Positions 1 to 10,500 of a stretch of 36,045 nt of DNA are shown here, piece by piece. The notes beneath the pieces were generated by a model that saw only the letters and a program-made list of their open reading frames with translations, ran no database searches and had not been told where the DNA came from. The stretch's first letter is position 1. The number at the start of each line of letters is the position of its first letter. The DNA is from a virus: positions 1-36,045 of IMG/VR virus record IMGVR_UViG_3300030118_002802; one strand, written 5' to 3'. The translations under genes and the position numbers were made by a program.

Positions 1-2562
1 TATTTGTTTTTTAAACTTTGGTTTTCTTAAAAAGCCTTTTGTTTTATTTACAGCTCCTAAAGTTATTCTTTCACTTAAAACTTCACCAATACCAGTTAGT
101 GAAGCGTTTGTAAACATACTTGCCATACTGTGATCTGCGCCATACAAACCTCCAGAAGTATAATATAATTCTTTTTCTTTTTGCAATTGATCAAATTTAC
201 TTCCAACGCTACTAGCTCCTAAAAAATACAAACTAGTACCACCAGTAGCATACATTAAAGCAAGTTGAGGCACTTGAGCTGATATTAAATTAGTAGCCCA
301 CCTTAAACCACTTCCAAAACCATCTACATCATCAAAGGCTATAGGTTTTCTTATAACGTTTGTTATAGAGTTTGCTTGCCAATTATCTAACTTGTTTGAA
401 GTTCTATCAAAAAGACTTTCACTTAAACCTGTTGCTTCGTTTACATATTCATCTTCAAACAACATACCACCGCCAAGAGTAGCAGTAATAGCTATAGCTT
501 TTGACATTTCAGCATAAGGTGGTGGTAATAGATCTGTAAGTGAATCTAAACCTGACCAAATTGTATCAGCAAAACCAACAACTCCTTGAGCTAGATCTAT
601 AGCGTTATTAGCTAAGTTAGCAAAAACTTCTGTTACATAACCTGGGTTTCTATTAGCAGCTCTAAACAAAGCTGTTAAATCATCTTCTCCTTCTCTTATT
701 TCGTTTAGACTAGCAAAAAAAGAATCAGACAACTCTTTATAGTCATCAATTTTTCCTGCTAAAACTTTTCTAGTATCTAAAGCAGTATTAAAATCCTGCA
801 TTTTTTCAGATATGATTCTGTTAGCCTCGTCAACCTCTTCTTGCGTTGTGTATCTACCATCTTTAATAGACTCTATATCTTCTCTTAAATTAGATAAGGT
901 TTTATCTATTTCTTTAACACTTTCAATAACATTATTACGATCCTGATTTAACTGTGTTATTTTACCAACTATGTCTGTTGATTCTTTTTTTATAGACTCT
1001 AACCTGTCTTCAGCTTTTTGAGCAAGTGCTTTTTGTCTTTCTGAAGCAGTAAAAGCTCTCCAACCTTCTGACTCGTCTAAATTTTCTATTATTTGATTTT
1101 CTAAATTTTCAAGTCTTTTGTTTTTTTCAAGCTTTTCAACTATATCACTATACATTTTTATACTAGAAAAATCACCACCAGAGTTATCTACTTGTTCTTG
1201 CAACTCTTCTTCTGTTTCACGTACTATTTTTCTAAAATCATTACTATTTTTTATTTCTATTATTTTTCTATTTATTTCACTATCAGTTAAATCTTTAAAT
1301 GATATATTTTTTTCTTCTAAATATTTATCTAAAGCTAACTCTTGTATAATACCTTTTGCAGCTGTTTTAACTTCTTCATTAGCTTTTGCAATACTATTTT
1401 CGTCATCATAATTTACCATGACTTTTTTAGTATCAATAACTTTATCTATTGGGTTTCCGTAAATATCAGTTGGTTGAACAAGACCTAGTTCTTTTTGAAG
1501 GTCTTGTACTTCTTTACCAAGCTCAAACATGTTCCTTGATCTTTTACGACCATCTATACCATCTATAAGTATACGATTAAAAAAATCATTGGTGTCATCT
1601 GTTGTTTCTTCTACTGTTGAATCTAACCTGCTAACAGCTTTGTCAATTTCTCTATCAACAACATCAAACTCTTTTTCAACTTTTGAATTTACCCAACTTG
1701 TAATTAGTTTTGCTTTTTCCTTATTGCTCATTTCAAACAAACTAAAATCAGCATCTATTTTAAAAGTTTTACTTTCTCCTTTGTGTTTTCCCGACGTTAT
1801 TGTTATTTTAACAGCATCAGTACCACCTATAGCCTCTTCAAACTTAACATTATAACCTTCATATAAACCTCGTAATTTACTAACAGCTTTACCCTCATCT
1901 CTACTAGTTATATCTTCAGTTACTACAGGCTTTTTTTCTTTTATTTTTTTTACGTTAGCTAATTCTCTTGGGCTTTTACCTTCACTTTTATCAACAAGTT
2001 TATCTGATTTTGTTTCTTCTGTTAAAGAAGATTTATAGGTATTTAATTCAGCTTGAGAGTTTTTGTATAATTCTTGATTTTCACCTTTTAAACTCGCTAC
2101 ATCTTGCATGCTTGAGTTTACTTGTTTTATTATTTCAGTGTACTCTGCTAAAGGTTTTGGCTTACCATCTTGATTGAAAAATATTCTTCCACTTAAATAA
2201 TCTTCTTGTGTAATAGGTTGACCGTTAACTACAGCTATAGTGTTTGGATATACGGGTACACCATCAATTTGAGGAAAATCGTAAGATTCCAATATAGAAC
2301 TTTCCGATTTTGATCCCGAAGACGAGCTCTTTGATTTTCGCTCCACGTTCGAGCTTCTCGTGGAGCTTCTTTGGTTTCCCACTCCCATGAGTTTTTTAAA
2401 GTCGTTAATATTACCAGTGTAACCACCACTTGTAAACTCACTAAAAGCATCGTTTAAAGCATCTGGACTGTTAGCCATTAAACTAACAAAGTCTTGTATA
2501 CTACCTTTGTAGCCGCCTTTTACGAAAGCTTCGTAAGCGTCATTTATAGCTTCTTGATTCAT
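1..2562 (-). CDS. Large internal virion-type protein, C-terminus outside window
   Basis: The frame is open for 854 codons from ATG at 2562 to the window edge, so the C-terminus is missing. Residues 7-29 and 37-59 are a tandem repeat with period 30 and core xFxxGGYxGxIxDFxxLM. A Ser/Arg-rich linker follows, then a long charged region with coiled-coil character (about residues 330-590), then a Gly/Ala-rich, more hydrophobic part near the visible end. Its ATG overlaps the upstream stop as TAATG, so translation is probably coupled. As the third and largest of three consecutive genes (222, 406 and over 854 residues), it occupies the place of T7 gp16 in the gp14-15-16 ejection proteins. That role is inferred from order and composition; no lysozyme motif is visible in this part. 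Confidence 0.7.
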   Translation of the reverse strand, partial: MNQEAINDAYEAFVKGGYKGSIQDFVSLMANSPDALNDAFSEFTSGGYTGNINDFKKLMGVGNQRSSTRSSNVERKSKSSSSGSKSESSILESYDFPQIDGVPVYPNTIAVVNGQPITQEDYLSGRIFFNQDGKPKPLAEYTEIIKQVNSSMQDVASLKGENQELYKNSQAELNTYKSSLTEETKSDKLVDKSEGKSPRELANVKKIKEKKPVVTEDITSRDEGKAVSKLRGLYEGYNVKFEEAIGGTDAVKITITSGKHKGESKTFKIDADFSLFEMSNKEKAKLITSWVNSKVEKEFDVVDREIDKAVSRLDSTVEETTDDTNDFFNRILIDGIDGRKRSRNMFELGKEVQDLQKELGLVQPTDIYGNPIDKVIDTKKVMVNYDDENSIAKANEEVKTAAKGIIQELALDKYLEEKNISFKDLTDSEINRKIIEIKNSNDFRKIVRETEEELQEQVDNSGGDFSSIKMYSDIVEKLEKNKRLENLENQIIENLDESEGWRAFTASERQKALAQKAEDRLESIKKESTDIVGKITQLNQDRNNVIESVKEIDKTLSNLREDIESIKDGRYTTQEEVDEANRIISEKMQDFNTALDTRKVLAGKIDDYKELSDSFFASLNEIREGEDDLTALFRAANRNPGYVTEVFANLANNAIDLAQGVVGFADTIWSGLDSLTDLLPPPYAEMSKAIAITATLGGGMLFEDEYVNEATGLSESLFDRTSNKLDNWQANSITNVIRKPIAFDDVDGFGSGLRWATNLISAQVPQLALMYATGGTSLYFLGASSVGSKFDQLQKEKELYYTSGGLYGADHSMASMFTNASLTGIGEVLSERITLGAVNKTKGFLRKPKFKKQI

Positions 2563-3782
2563 TAGTTATGTTTTGAATATTTGTTTGAGTTTGTTCTTTC
2601 TGTTTCGTATTCTTTTCTAGTAGTTTTAGAGTTTTGATACTGCATCCTTGTCATGTAATCACCTAGATAATGTTTAGCTACTTCAAAGTTTTCTTCTTTT
2701 TTCATAAGATTTACTATACTTCTCTTGTCTTTATCTGAAAAACTAACAAAATCTATTTCTCCAACTTCTTCTTTACCTAAAATACCATCATTATTTTTAT
2801 CAAACTGTGTAGCAAACTTACCATCTTCTGAGGTTTTATCTGTTATTTTAAGATCTGCAAGTTTAACATTGTTAAAGTCTTCATGTTTTAGTATATCTTG
2901 TTCAAAAGTACTTTCGCCACCTATAAAATTATTACTAATCATTGATTGAAAATTATCTCTAGTTACTAATTGTCTATTGGCAGATAATTGTTGATTATAT
3001 AATTGAGAACCTGGTTCAAAATTAAACGTCTCTTGTTTTGCAGCTTGCTCATTTATTTTTTCCATAGACTTACCCCATTCATTTTGAACAGCTACAGGCT
3101 TTATATTTCTTTGTGCTATTTTATTGTAATCAGCTAAAGTAACATCTTTTGTTTGACCGTTTGATAGTGTTATTCTAAAAATCATATCTCCACCAGGTGT
3201 ACCTTTTTCTTCATCTGGATCTGTGTAAGCTATCTGTGCGTTTTCTTGAGAGTTTATAGCGTTTATTATTTCCATATCTTCTGTAGGCATGTTTTCAGCC
3301 CAAAGATCTTGACTCCAAGTATCTTTAGAACCTTCAACAACACCTTTCCACTGTTGTAATTGAGCAGATCTATTTTCTTGTTGCTTTAAAAGCTTAGCAG
3401 CTTCTTGATTATTACCAGCTTCTATAGCATTGTTGTATTCTGTTTGGTAATCTTTTTCTAATTCTGCAAATTGATCGTAAACTTCTGGCGTAGCCCAAGA
3501 ACCTCTATTATCTACTTTTTGCCAACACTCTTCCCATTTACCTTTTTCTTCGTTTAATTTATCTTGCTCTAGTTTTTCTTGCTCTGATTGCTCTTCTCTT
3601 GTTTTTATAATTGTTTTAGCAGCCCCGCCAATACTAGCCCCAACTTGACCAATCATACCAGCTGTGTTCATTAGCTTTGTATTATCTTCAGCAGCTTTTA
3701 CTCTATTTAATATATCAGCACTTAGACTGTAATCTAAACTTCTACTAGCCGGTGCTTTTGTTCCTGTTTTTTTTAATGCCAT
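2562..3782 (-). CDS. Putative internal virion protein with an EF-hand-like loop
   Basis: This 406-residue protein is rich in Gln, Glu, Lys and Asn. It has a small Gly/Ala stretch at residues 42-56 followed by a long helical, coiled-coil-like region. Residues 328-339, DKNNDGILGKEE, match the EF-hand calcium loop: Asp at 1 and 5, Asn at 3, Gly at 6, a hydrophobic residue at 8 and Glu at 12. The first residues, MALKKTG, resemble the MAFK starts of other late genes. It lies between the 222-residue and giant internal virion candidates and shares a TAATG junction with the latter. A position equivalent to T7 gp15 is inference. The sequence family itself I do not recognise with certainty. Confidence 0.65.
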   Translation of the reverse strand: MALKKTGTKAPASRSLDYSLSADILNRVKAAEDNTKLMNTAGMIGQVGASIGGAAKTIIKTREEQSEQEKLEQDKLNEEKGKWEECWQKVDNRGSWATPEVYDQFAELEKDYQTEYNNAIEAGNNQEAAKLLKQQENRSAQLQQWKGVVEGSKDTWSQDLWAENMPTEDMEIINAINSQENAQIAYTDPDEEKGTPGGDMIFRITLSNGQTKDVTLADYNKIAQRNIKPVAVQNEWGKSMEKINEQAAKQETFNFEPGSQLYNQQLSANRQLVTRDNFQSMISNNFIGGESTFEQDILKHEDFNNVKLADLKITDKTSEDGKFATQFDKNNDGILGKEEVGEIDFVSFSDKDKRSIVNLMKKEENFEVAKHYLGDYMTRMQYQNSKTTRKEYETERTNSNKYSKHN

Positions 3783-3793
3783 ATTTTATATTT

Positions 3794-4462
3794 TTATTGA
3801 CCACCACCAAACATACCACTAAGCTTAGCTTGTGCTCCTGCTCCAAACTGTCCTGTAGCAACACCAGTAAAAGCTCCAATCGATTGATTTATACCACTCA
3901 TCATTTGTTGTTGACCGGCAGCTTGTTCTGCTTTTGCATTAGCTAAAGCATCAGCAGACATACCCATTAATGAACTTATTTTACCAAACTCTGCTTGTCT
4001 ACTTATTAAATCACCTTCTCTTTCTAAACCTTGTAGTCTAGAAGCTTCTTGTCTTTCAGCCATTTGATTAGCTTGTTCTTGTTTACCAATAGATGTAGCT
4101 GCTTTTTGAGCATCAAGAGAACCTTGGTTAGCTAAAGTTTGTGCTAACGCCGCTATACCAGAACCACCAGCAGCACCTCTCATTTGTTGAAGTATATTAG
4201 CTTGATTTTGTTGTTGTTGTTGTTTCATGAACTCAGCTTCTTGTTGGTTAACAGTTAAGTCTTCCATAACGTTTTCCATGTTCATATAAGGATTAGAAGT
4301 ATCTAAATTTTCAAATCTTCTTTTATTTTTTTCTAACTCAGCCTTAGCTTTTCTAGCTTCTTCTTTAGCTTTTCTAGCTTTTATACCACCACCAATAGCA
4401 CTAACTATTCCTGATGCTGCGGTTAAACCGCCTGCTATTAAACCTACTGTTGCAAATGCCAT
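3794..4462 (-). CDS. Small internal virion protein, T7 gp14-like by context
   Basis: This is a 222-residue protein. It starts with a Gly/Ala-rich hydrophobic segment (residues 5-27) that could insert in a membrane, followed by a basic Lys/Ala/Glu helix and a Gln-rich stretch including a run of five Gln near residue 80. Then come Gly/Ala-rich segments and a Gly-rich C-terminus. This composition, and its place as the first of three genes after the appendage genes, fit the short internal virion proteins of podoviruses that help form a channel through the cell envelope. No catalytic motif is visible. Eleven bases separate it from the 406-residue gene. Confidence 0.65.
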   Translation of the reverse strand: MAFATVGLIAGGLTAASGIVSAIGGGIKARKAKEEARKAKAELEKNKRRFENLDTSNPYMNMENVMEDLTVNQQEAEFMKQQQQQNQANILQQMRGAAGGSGIAALAQTLANQGSLDAQKAATSIGKQEQANQMAERQEASRLQGLEREGDLISRQAEFGKISSLMGMSADALANAKAEQAAGQQQMMSGINQSIGAFTGVATGQFGAGAQAKLSGMFGGGQ

Positions 4463-4465
4463 AGT

Positions 4466-4930
4466 TTATTTTTTAATGTATTGTTCGTATTCTTCATAGC
4501 TACTAGCTACTATTTCTTTTTCTAAGTCTTTAACTTCTTTAATATTGTTAGGGTTTTTATGGGTATTGTACCAGTGAGAATCTTCATGCGCATACAAAAC
4601 TCTTTTTTCTCCTGGTCCTGCTATAATAAAACAAGGAGCTATATACTCAACAACACCTTGTCTACTAGCAACTGATAATTTTCCTTTTAACAGAAAACAC
4701 ATGTGTAGGTGTTTATGAATAGCTCCTATTACTATCATTCCTTTATACATTGTCATTTCTCTGACATAAACTCCGTCCATAAAGAAATGTCTAATAGGTA
4801 TTTGCTCGCTATCAGTTATTATAGGATCTTTATCTGTGCCTGCTATAATACTATTACCATCAGCAATAGACTTTAGATCATTCTCTAGTTTAGTCACTTG
4901 TGACTTGAAGTTTTTTTGTAACTTACTCAT
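4466..4930 (-). CDS. Cupin-like phage protein
   Basis: This 154-residue protein has a predicted helical N-terminus (about 1-40) followed by a beta-rich core. The core holds an H-x-H pair in GAIHKHLHM and, further on, a GPG turn followed by YAHEDSHWYN. The arrangement resembles the two cupin motifs, but the usual motif 1 Glu is not seen, so metal binding is uncertain. The C-terminal tail is acidic and helical. Similar short cupin-like proteins are common beside structural genes of marine phages. It sits 3 bases upstream of the small internal virion gene in transcription order. The substrate or role is unknown. Confidence 0.6.
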   Translation of the reverse strand: MSKLQKNFKSQVTKLENDLKSIADGNSIIAGTDKDPIITDSEQIPIRHFFMDGVYVREMTMYKGMIVIGAIHKHLHMCFLLKGKLSVASRQGVVEYIAPCFIIAGPGEKRVLYAHEDSHWYNTHKNPNNIKEVKDLEKEIVASSYEEYEQYIKK

Positions 4931-4983
4931 ATATAATTAAATTTAACTATATCTATAGTTACTCTTCTTGATCACTATTTACA

Positions 4984-5355
4984 CTATTGGCCCTGCGCGT
5001 TGCCACTGCTTTCAAACATGTTTAAGCCAACTTCATACAATTCAGCCTCACTAGTATCATCATTTACAAATTTTACAGAAGCGAAATAACCTAATATACT
5101 ACTTAAGTTTGCTTGATTATCTTTTCCAAAAAATATATATTTACTAGTAGTATTTAAATTACCAGGAGCTGTAGTGCTATAAGTTACCATTGATAATCTA
5201 CCATCATTTATTTGTCTTACCGAGCCTAATGATTGAATATTGTTAGAGTTTATAGTAAAACCTCCAGATGAAGATGTTGTTACATAATATACTTCATCTC
5301 CTACTTGACAAGATTCGTTTATTGGTTCAGTAAATATTAATGTTATTAATGCCAT
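4984..5355 (-). CDS. Conserved small virion-associated protein
   Basis: This 123-residue protein is predicted to be mainly beta strand. It has a QVGDEVYYVTT segment near the N-terminus and FFGKDNQANLSSILGYFASVKFVND in the middle. I recognise this pattern as a protein conserved next to tail or appendage genes in uncultured marine phages, but its function has not been assigned. Its ATG overlaps the stop of the upstream 715-residue gene (TAATG), indicating coupled translation. It may be an accessory of the appendage protein; that is inference. Confidence 0.6.
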   Translation of the reverse strand: MALITLIFTEPINESCQVGDEVYYVTTSSSGGFTINSNNIQSLGSVRQINDGRLSMVTYSTTAPGNLNTTSKYIFFGKDNQANLSSILGYFASVKFVNDDTSEAELYEVGLNMFESSGNAQGQ

Positions 5356-7502
5356 TATGATACGTTTATTAAATTATCTATATTTATATTACATGTTACG
5401 TCAGCTGGTATACTATCACATCTAAATGCTCCAGATATAATTATATTAGCACCAACCTTAACAACAGATTGTCTCGTTAAATAAATGTTACCAACTCCAC
5501 CGGTAAATGTTAAAACAGTGTTGTCTGCTATAGAAGTTGAAGCCTCAGATAAAGTGATAGATCTTGGGTTAACTAACTCGTTTAAAGTTACACCATCACC
5601 AACACCACTACCAAAAACAGACATACCAGCAACAAGCCCTTCATATTCATCTAATTGAACAGTGGCTGATTCTGAAACAGCACCGTCAACAGTTTTAGTT
5701 ATTGACTGCGGTGCTCCAAATATTTTATCTGTACTATTTTGTATTGTGTTACTAGTATTAACATTAAGAGTTGCTGTGCTGCCCTCTCCTTCTGTGCCAG
5801 GAGTTATAGTAAAACTAAAAGACTTTTCTCCATAAATTGGTTCAAACTGCAAATCAACATCAGATATAGCCTGCGCAGAGCTAAGAACAACTTTATTTGA
5901 TCTTCTATCAACTGACAAAACTGTAGTTCCGTCAGCCACGCTACCGGTAGATGAAGTAATTTTCATACCTGGCTTTATACGGTCTATTACTTTTTTATCG
6001 TTAATTATAAGTCTATCAGTACTAGCACCTCTGCTTTGACCTCTAACTTGTGTAGAGCCTTTTGAATAAATCTTATTCCATGTACTATAGTTTTGTTCTA
6101 GATTTGGAAAATTTGAACTTTGTTTTGTTACTGTTACGGCTGCTGGTAATGTACCAAAGTTTGATGCTGTGCTAGTGCTAACCTGTAGTGTAAAAGTAGC
6201 GTTTCCATATTGTAACATTTTAGCTTCGCCAGCAGCGTTTGGAACAGCACTAGCTAAAGTAGAGCCATTAGCTGAACCTACAACAATATCATATCTAGCA
6301 TTAGAACTACTAGATGGTATACTAATATCTTGAACATCTTGACCTTTAGCGTCTATGGTGCTAGTTAAAACTACTGGCATTGAAAGACTATTTAAATCTT
6401 GAAACTCGTCTGTTGTAAAATTATAATAAGCACCAGAAGCAGCTGCAGTGCTACTGTCGTGACCTGCTGTTTTTGTAACTTTCATAGTATAAGAAGCACC
6501 GGGCGTTCCTTTTACACAAACTCTTTTAGAACCACCAGTTGTTTTTATATCACTTGGAAAAACTACATTATATATATTACCACCGCTAGAAACAGGTAAC
6601 ATATTTCCAGCGTCACTAGGAATACCGTTTAACATATATTCAATGAACAGTTTGTGATCTAAAGGACACATACCTTCACCTGGATCTACAGCGCCACTAC
6701 CAATAGTAGGCGGTGTATAAAAAGCTTCTATTTTAAAACTAGTCATTCTTCCAAGACCATCAAAAATTTTATTAAAAACATTAAAACTATAATTGTTTGT
6801 ATAATCATGGTAACCGTTTTGGCTTTGCAATAAATTTTGAAAACCAGCAAAAGGAGAACCCGCTGAATAGTAGTGACCACTAGAAGCTGTAAAAGTTAAC
6901 TCCGCTATTTTATTAGCAACTCCTTCTGAAACAACACCGGTATGTTGAGTAACGTTTAAGTTTGACCAGCCAACCCCACCTGGTGTAGCGCTAGAGTTAC
7001 CTAAAGATGACTCTGTAATATTTGGACTTGTTATATCTGTAATACTAATAGTGTGATCTGAACCATAAGGATTTGGGTAAACAGTTTTTAAACAACATCT
7101 TCTTGTAGCTGCTGGTGGTGTGTCTGAAACCATCTCATCTATATCTACATATATATTTTGATTAGCATTGCCACTCGTAATAGAAGTACTGTTTAACGTA
7201 ACAGCAGCATTTATTGTATTTGTTGGATCACCAGCGGTTCCGTTGTCTGTAAATATAACATAATTAACTTCAGAGTCTACATTTCCACCTGTCCACTTAA
7301 AACCACTACCAACATTCACAGGACCACTAGCTCCACCTATTTTAAAGTTTTTAGCACTTAGATCGTGGCCAGAATAAGTACCATTTACAACGTTGCTTAT
7401 AGTTAAGTTTACAGTTCCAGAAGCGAAAGTACCTATCGTTGTAGGTAAACTAACGCTCGTAACTGTCCATCTAGGTGCTGTTTGTGTATTTGTACTTGCC
7501 AT
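5355..7502 (-). CDS. Beta-rich tail appendage or fibre-like protein
   Basis: The ATG at 7502 gives MASTNTQ and 715 residues. A start 11 codons further upstream would overlap the preceding gene by about 30 nt, whereas 7502 leaves 2 nt, so I prefer it. The protein is Thr/Ser/Gly/Asn-rich and almost entirely beta-like, with few charged helices, typical of exposed virion proteins. Two copies of a GMxVxxxGxxxDGTTLxxV...ITLSxA...LTF repeat are visible at about residues 512-553 and 626-667; this repeat type is frequent in marine phage appendage proteins. It follows the tail-stabilisation-like gene and precedes the 123-residue gene by a TAATG overlap. A receptor-binding role is likely but unproven. 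Confidence 0.65.
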   Translation of the reverse strand: MASTNTQTAPRWTVTSVSLPTTIGTFASGTVNLTISNVVNGTYSGHDLSAKNFKIGGASGPVNVGSGFKWTGGNVDSEVNYVIFTDNGTAGDPTNTINAAVTLNSTSITSGNANQNIYVDIDEMVSDTPPAATRRCCLKTVYPNPYGSDHTISITDITSPNITESSLGNSSATPGGVGWSNLNVTQHTGVVSEGVANKIAELTFTASSGHYYSAGSPFAGFQNLLQSQNGYHDYTNNYSFNVFNKIFDGLGRMTSFKIEAFYTPPTIGSGAVDPGEGMCPLDHKLFIEYMLNGIPSDAGNMLPVSSGGNIYNVVFPSDIKTTGGSKRVCVKGTPGASYTMKVTKTAGHDSSTAAASGAYYNFTTDEFQDLNSLSMPVVLTSTIDAKGQDVQDISIPSSSSNARYDIVVGSANGSTLASAVPNAAGEAKMLQYGNATFTLQVSTSTASNFGTLPAAVTVTKQSSNFPNLEQNYSTWNKIYSKGSTQVRGQSRGASTDRLIINDKKVIDRIKPGMKITSSTGSVADGTTVLSVDRRSNKVVLSSAQAISDVDLQFEPIYGEKSFSFTITPGTEGEGSTATLNVNTSNTIQNSTDKIFGAPQSITKTVDGAVSESATVQLDEYEGLVAGMSVFGSGVGDGVTLNELVNPRSITLSEASTSIADNTVLTFTGGVGNIYLTRQSVVKVGANIIISGAFRCDSIPADVTCNINIDNLINVS

Positions 7503-7504
7503 AA

Positions 7505-10500
7505 TTATTCGTTTCCAAAATTTTGAGTATCCCAAGCTCCACCACTACCATCATCACCTTGATAAGTGCTTGAAACATTGTTTTGTATTAACCAAGAACC
7601 TTGCTCTCCTCTATCAGGATCACCATGTTCTATCGTTGCAACACCTATACCTTGAGTTGAAAACTCTTTTTCATTCCAATTGTTATCTAAATTATCTATA
7701 CCACCTTCTTTACCTGTTACGTATCCATATTTTTTACCTTCTTTGTCTACAAAAAATATGTCGTTTCCAACTTGTAAATCAGTGTTTACATCGTCAACAT
7801 ACCAACCTTTTTGAGCTGTAAGTTTTCTATAGCTTAAACTTCCAAAGTCACTTGCGTTAACGCTAGCAGAATCTATACCGTTATTAGAACCAGAATTTCC
7901 TGTAAAAAAGTTTGTAGACTCACTTGTAAAAGAAGATATTTTTTCTTTACTACCTTCATAAGCTATTACATCAAAGCTTTTAACAGAAGCAGTTGGATCC
8001 GCAAATATTAAAGTTATGTCTGAGGTATACTGTTGTTCGTAAAAATTATTTCTTTTTTCATTACTGTGGTGTTTCCATAAACTACCGTTGTACCAAGTAT
8101 AATATTGATTATTTAAACTTATACCATCTTGAGGTGTAAATGATTTAAAACTAACCCAACCTTTAGATCTTTCGTTATAACTAACAGTAATTAACTCTGG
8201 TGACTCTTGATATTTTTTAAGTTTCTTTTTAATAGTTACGTTGTATTCTTTTTTCTTTTGATCATAAGTACCTAAGAGTTGGTGAACATTTTCTTTTAAT
8301 ATATCACTAAAATAGTTTTTCATACCTAGAGTAGATATAGTTCTTACACCTTCTCCAGATAGTGCACATATTTGACCTCTCATGGCATCACCAAAATACA
8401 ATTGATAAGGCGTAGCGACAAAAGACTCAGGGTTTTTAGATATACCATAGTTACCTTTGTAAGGTTGAGCTGCACCTAAAACTTTAGCTGTAGCTGTAAC
8501 ATTTGAATTACCATCAGCGTTAAATAAAGCGTCTTTATTAGATAATACTTTTAAAACCTTATCTTCACATAGTGTTATTAGATCTGTGTTTCTTTGATGT
8601 AATTTTTGTATACTACCATATTCAGGGTTTAAATCTTTAGTTATTGATTCAGCCATTATAAACTGATTAGTATTGTTAACGCCAGAGTTAGAGTTGTATA
8701 TACCAGACCATATAAAGCCATGCTCTCTTCTCTCTTCTCTTATAGGCTCTGCTAAAACAGTAGATGCTTTAACACCATTGTCCATTTGTTTTTGGTTAAA
8801 ATCATCTCTTGCTCTATCTGACTCTGCTCCGTTTAAAAAACTCCAGCAATTATTCCAATCAAGAACATGATACTCTTTCCATAAAGGATTAGTCGCGTAC
8901 TTATTTAAACCATGCAACTTCATACTTGTAGCCCCTTGACCAACAGCACCATTAGCATTACAGCCTAAATTATAATGATTTCTTTTTTCAAAATAAACAT
9001 CTTCGCCATCAGCTATTGTGTTAGCAGCATTGTTAGGTATAGCGGGAGTAAATGTAAACGTGTCTGCCGCTGTCCACTCTGTTATAGTATGTGTTGTTAC
9101 TGTTCCACTAGCGCTTTGAGTTTGAAAAGTACTACCTAAAGGTAAAAACTCTTCATTTGTGCTTTTAGTTAATTCTACAGGGTTTAAACCACCTACTTGA
9201 TAATATATATCAACATCAACACTTTCCTTAGGCTCTGTCTCCCATATAGCTGGGTTTTCAGTATAGTTACCAGCACCTTCACCATCTAAATCAACATAAG
9301 GTCTTAGTATTTCTATAACGTCTGCGTCTGTTGTGTCGTGGTGTAAAGCCCTTACAGGTGATGGCGCTCCAAATATAGTTCCTGTTACAGGGTTGTATTC
9401 ATTTTGAGAACCGTTGTCACCTATTCTAGGTGTTACTTTAAGAGTCCATCTTTGTCTTTTGTTCCAACTTTCATGTTGTTCTCTAATCTGCCAAGGATCT
9501 CTAGTTTTATAATTTCTTATACCCCAAACACCTACTACTTCGTTAGCTCCACTAGATCTCCACTTATTAGAGTTCCAACCACAATCTGGGTGATCAAACC
9601 TTTCTGCAGTGTAAATTGTCTCGTCTGGATCTTTTCTAAATCTAAACTTAGTACCTGGTGTACATAATGTCTCTATAAAGTTTTGAGCAGACTTGTATAT
9701 AGTAGCACTAGTTTCGTCTAATTTTTCTGGATAAGGTTTACTACCCCAACCATCTTCTTGACCAGGTTTACCCATACCTGTCCAAGATAAATCCATATAA
9801 CACTCATCATTTGGGCCAAACCATATACCTCTACTAGGTTGTCCTTTTTCATACTTTGTATTACCACATTTACCAGATGGAGAACCTTTTACACCTGTAG
9901 TAGTGCTTCCATAAGGACCAGCTTTTCCACACGCCACTTCACCAGCACTCCAAGTGTCACTAGCATATTCATTACCAGGTCTATCTCTTCCACCTCCAAG
10001 CACGCTGTTAAAATTTTCTTCCATGCTTGTCCAAGAGTAAGCTGTAGAAGCATCAATAAAAAAGTCTTGAAGACCAGAAGCGTATTGCCAAAACTCTCTA
10101 GCAGCAGGCGTAAAACCACTACCACCAGCAGACATAGTCCACGTGTCATCATTCATAGCATGGTTATGGCCATGTCTCATATCAAAAGCTCTTAGTCCGT
10201 TATTTACAGTAGGAACTTGTGCATTTTTTAAAGCCGAACTGCTATCGCTAGTTGCGCCACCCCATCTATAAGTATTAGAAGTAACAGTAGCTGAAGCACC
10301 ATTAGCGTTAGGAAAGGTAGCGCTACTATGGTGGTTGTACTCTGTAGGGTGAAAGTATCTATCTTCTTGAGAAGTACCAGTTTTTTCTTTTGTTTTACGA
10401 ACTATAGGACCTTTTAAAGATTTGTTTTGAGTGTTTGTAGATGTTTGGCTTGTCCAATTACCACCATTAGTATATGAGCTGCTTGTGTAAGCGTGGTTGT

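Noticed and set aside
1118-1855. Plus-strand open frames in the late arm
   Set aside because: Their Ser/Phe/Leu-rich translations mirror the coding strand of the giant virion gene; no leader or promoter motif precedes them.
2235-2450. Open frame on the minus strand with Arg/Glu-rich peptide
   Set aside because: It lies inside the giant virion gene in another frame; the main frame is open and protein-like throughout.
9889-10152. Overlapping minus-strand open frame inside the 1999-residue gene
   Set aside because: Leu/Val-rich shadow frame without its own leader; the host frame is continuous.
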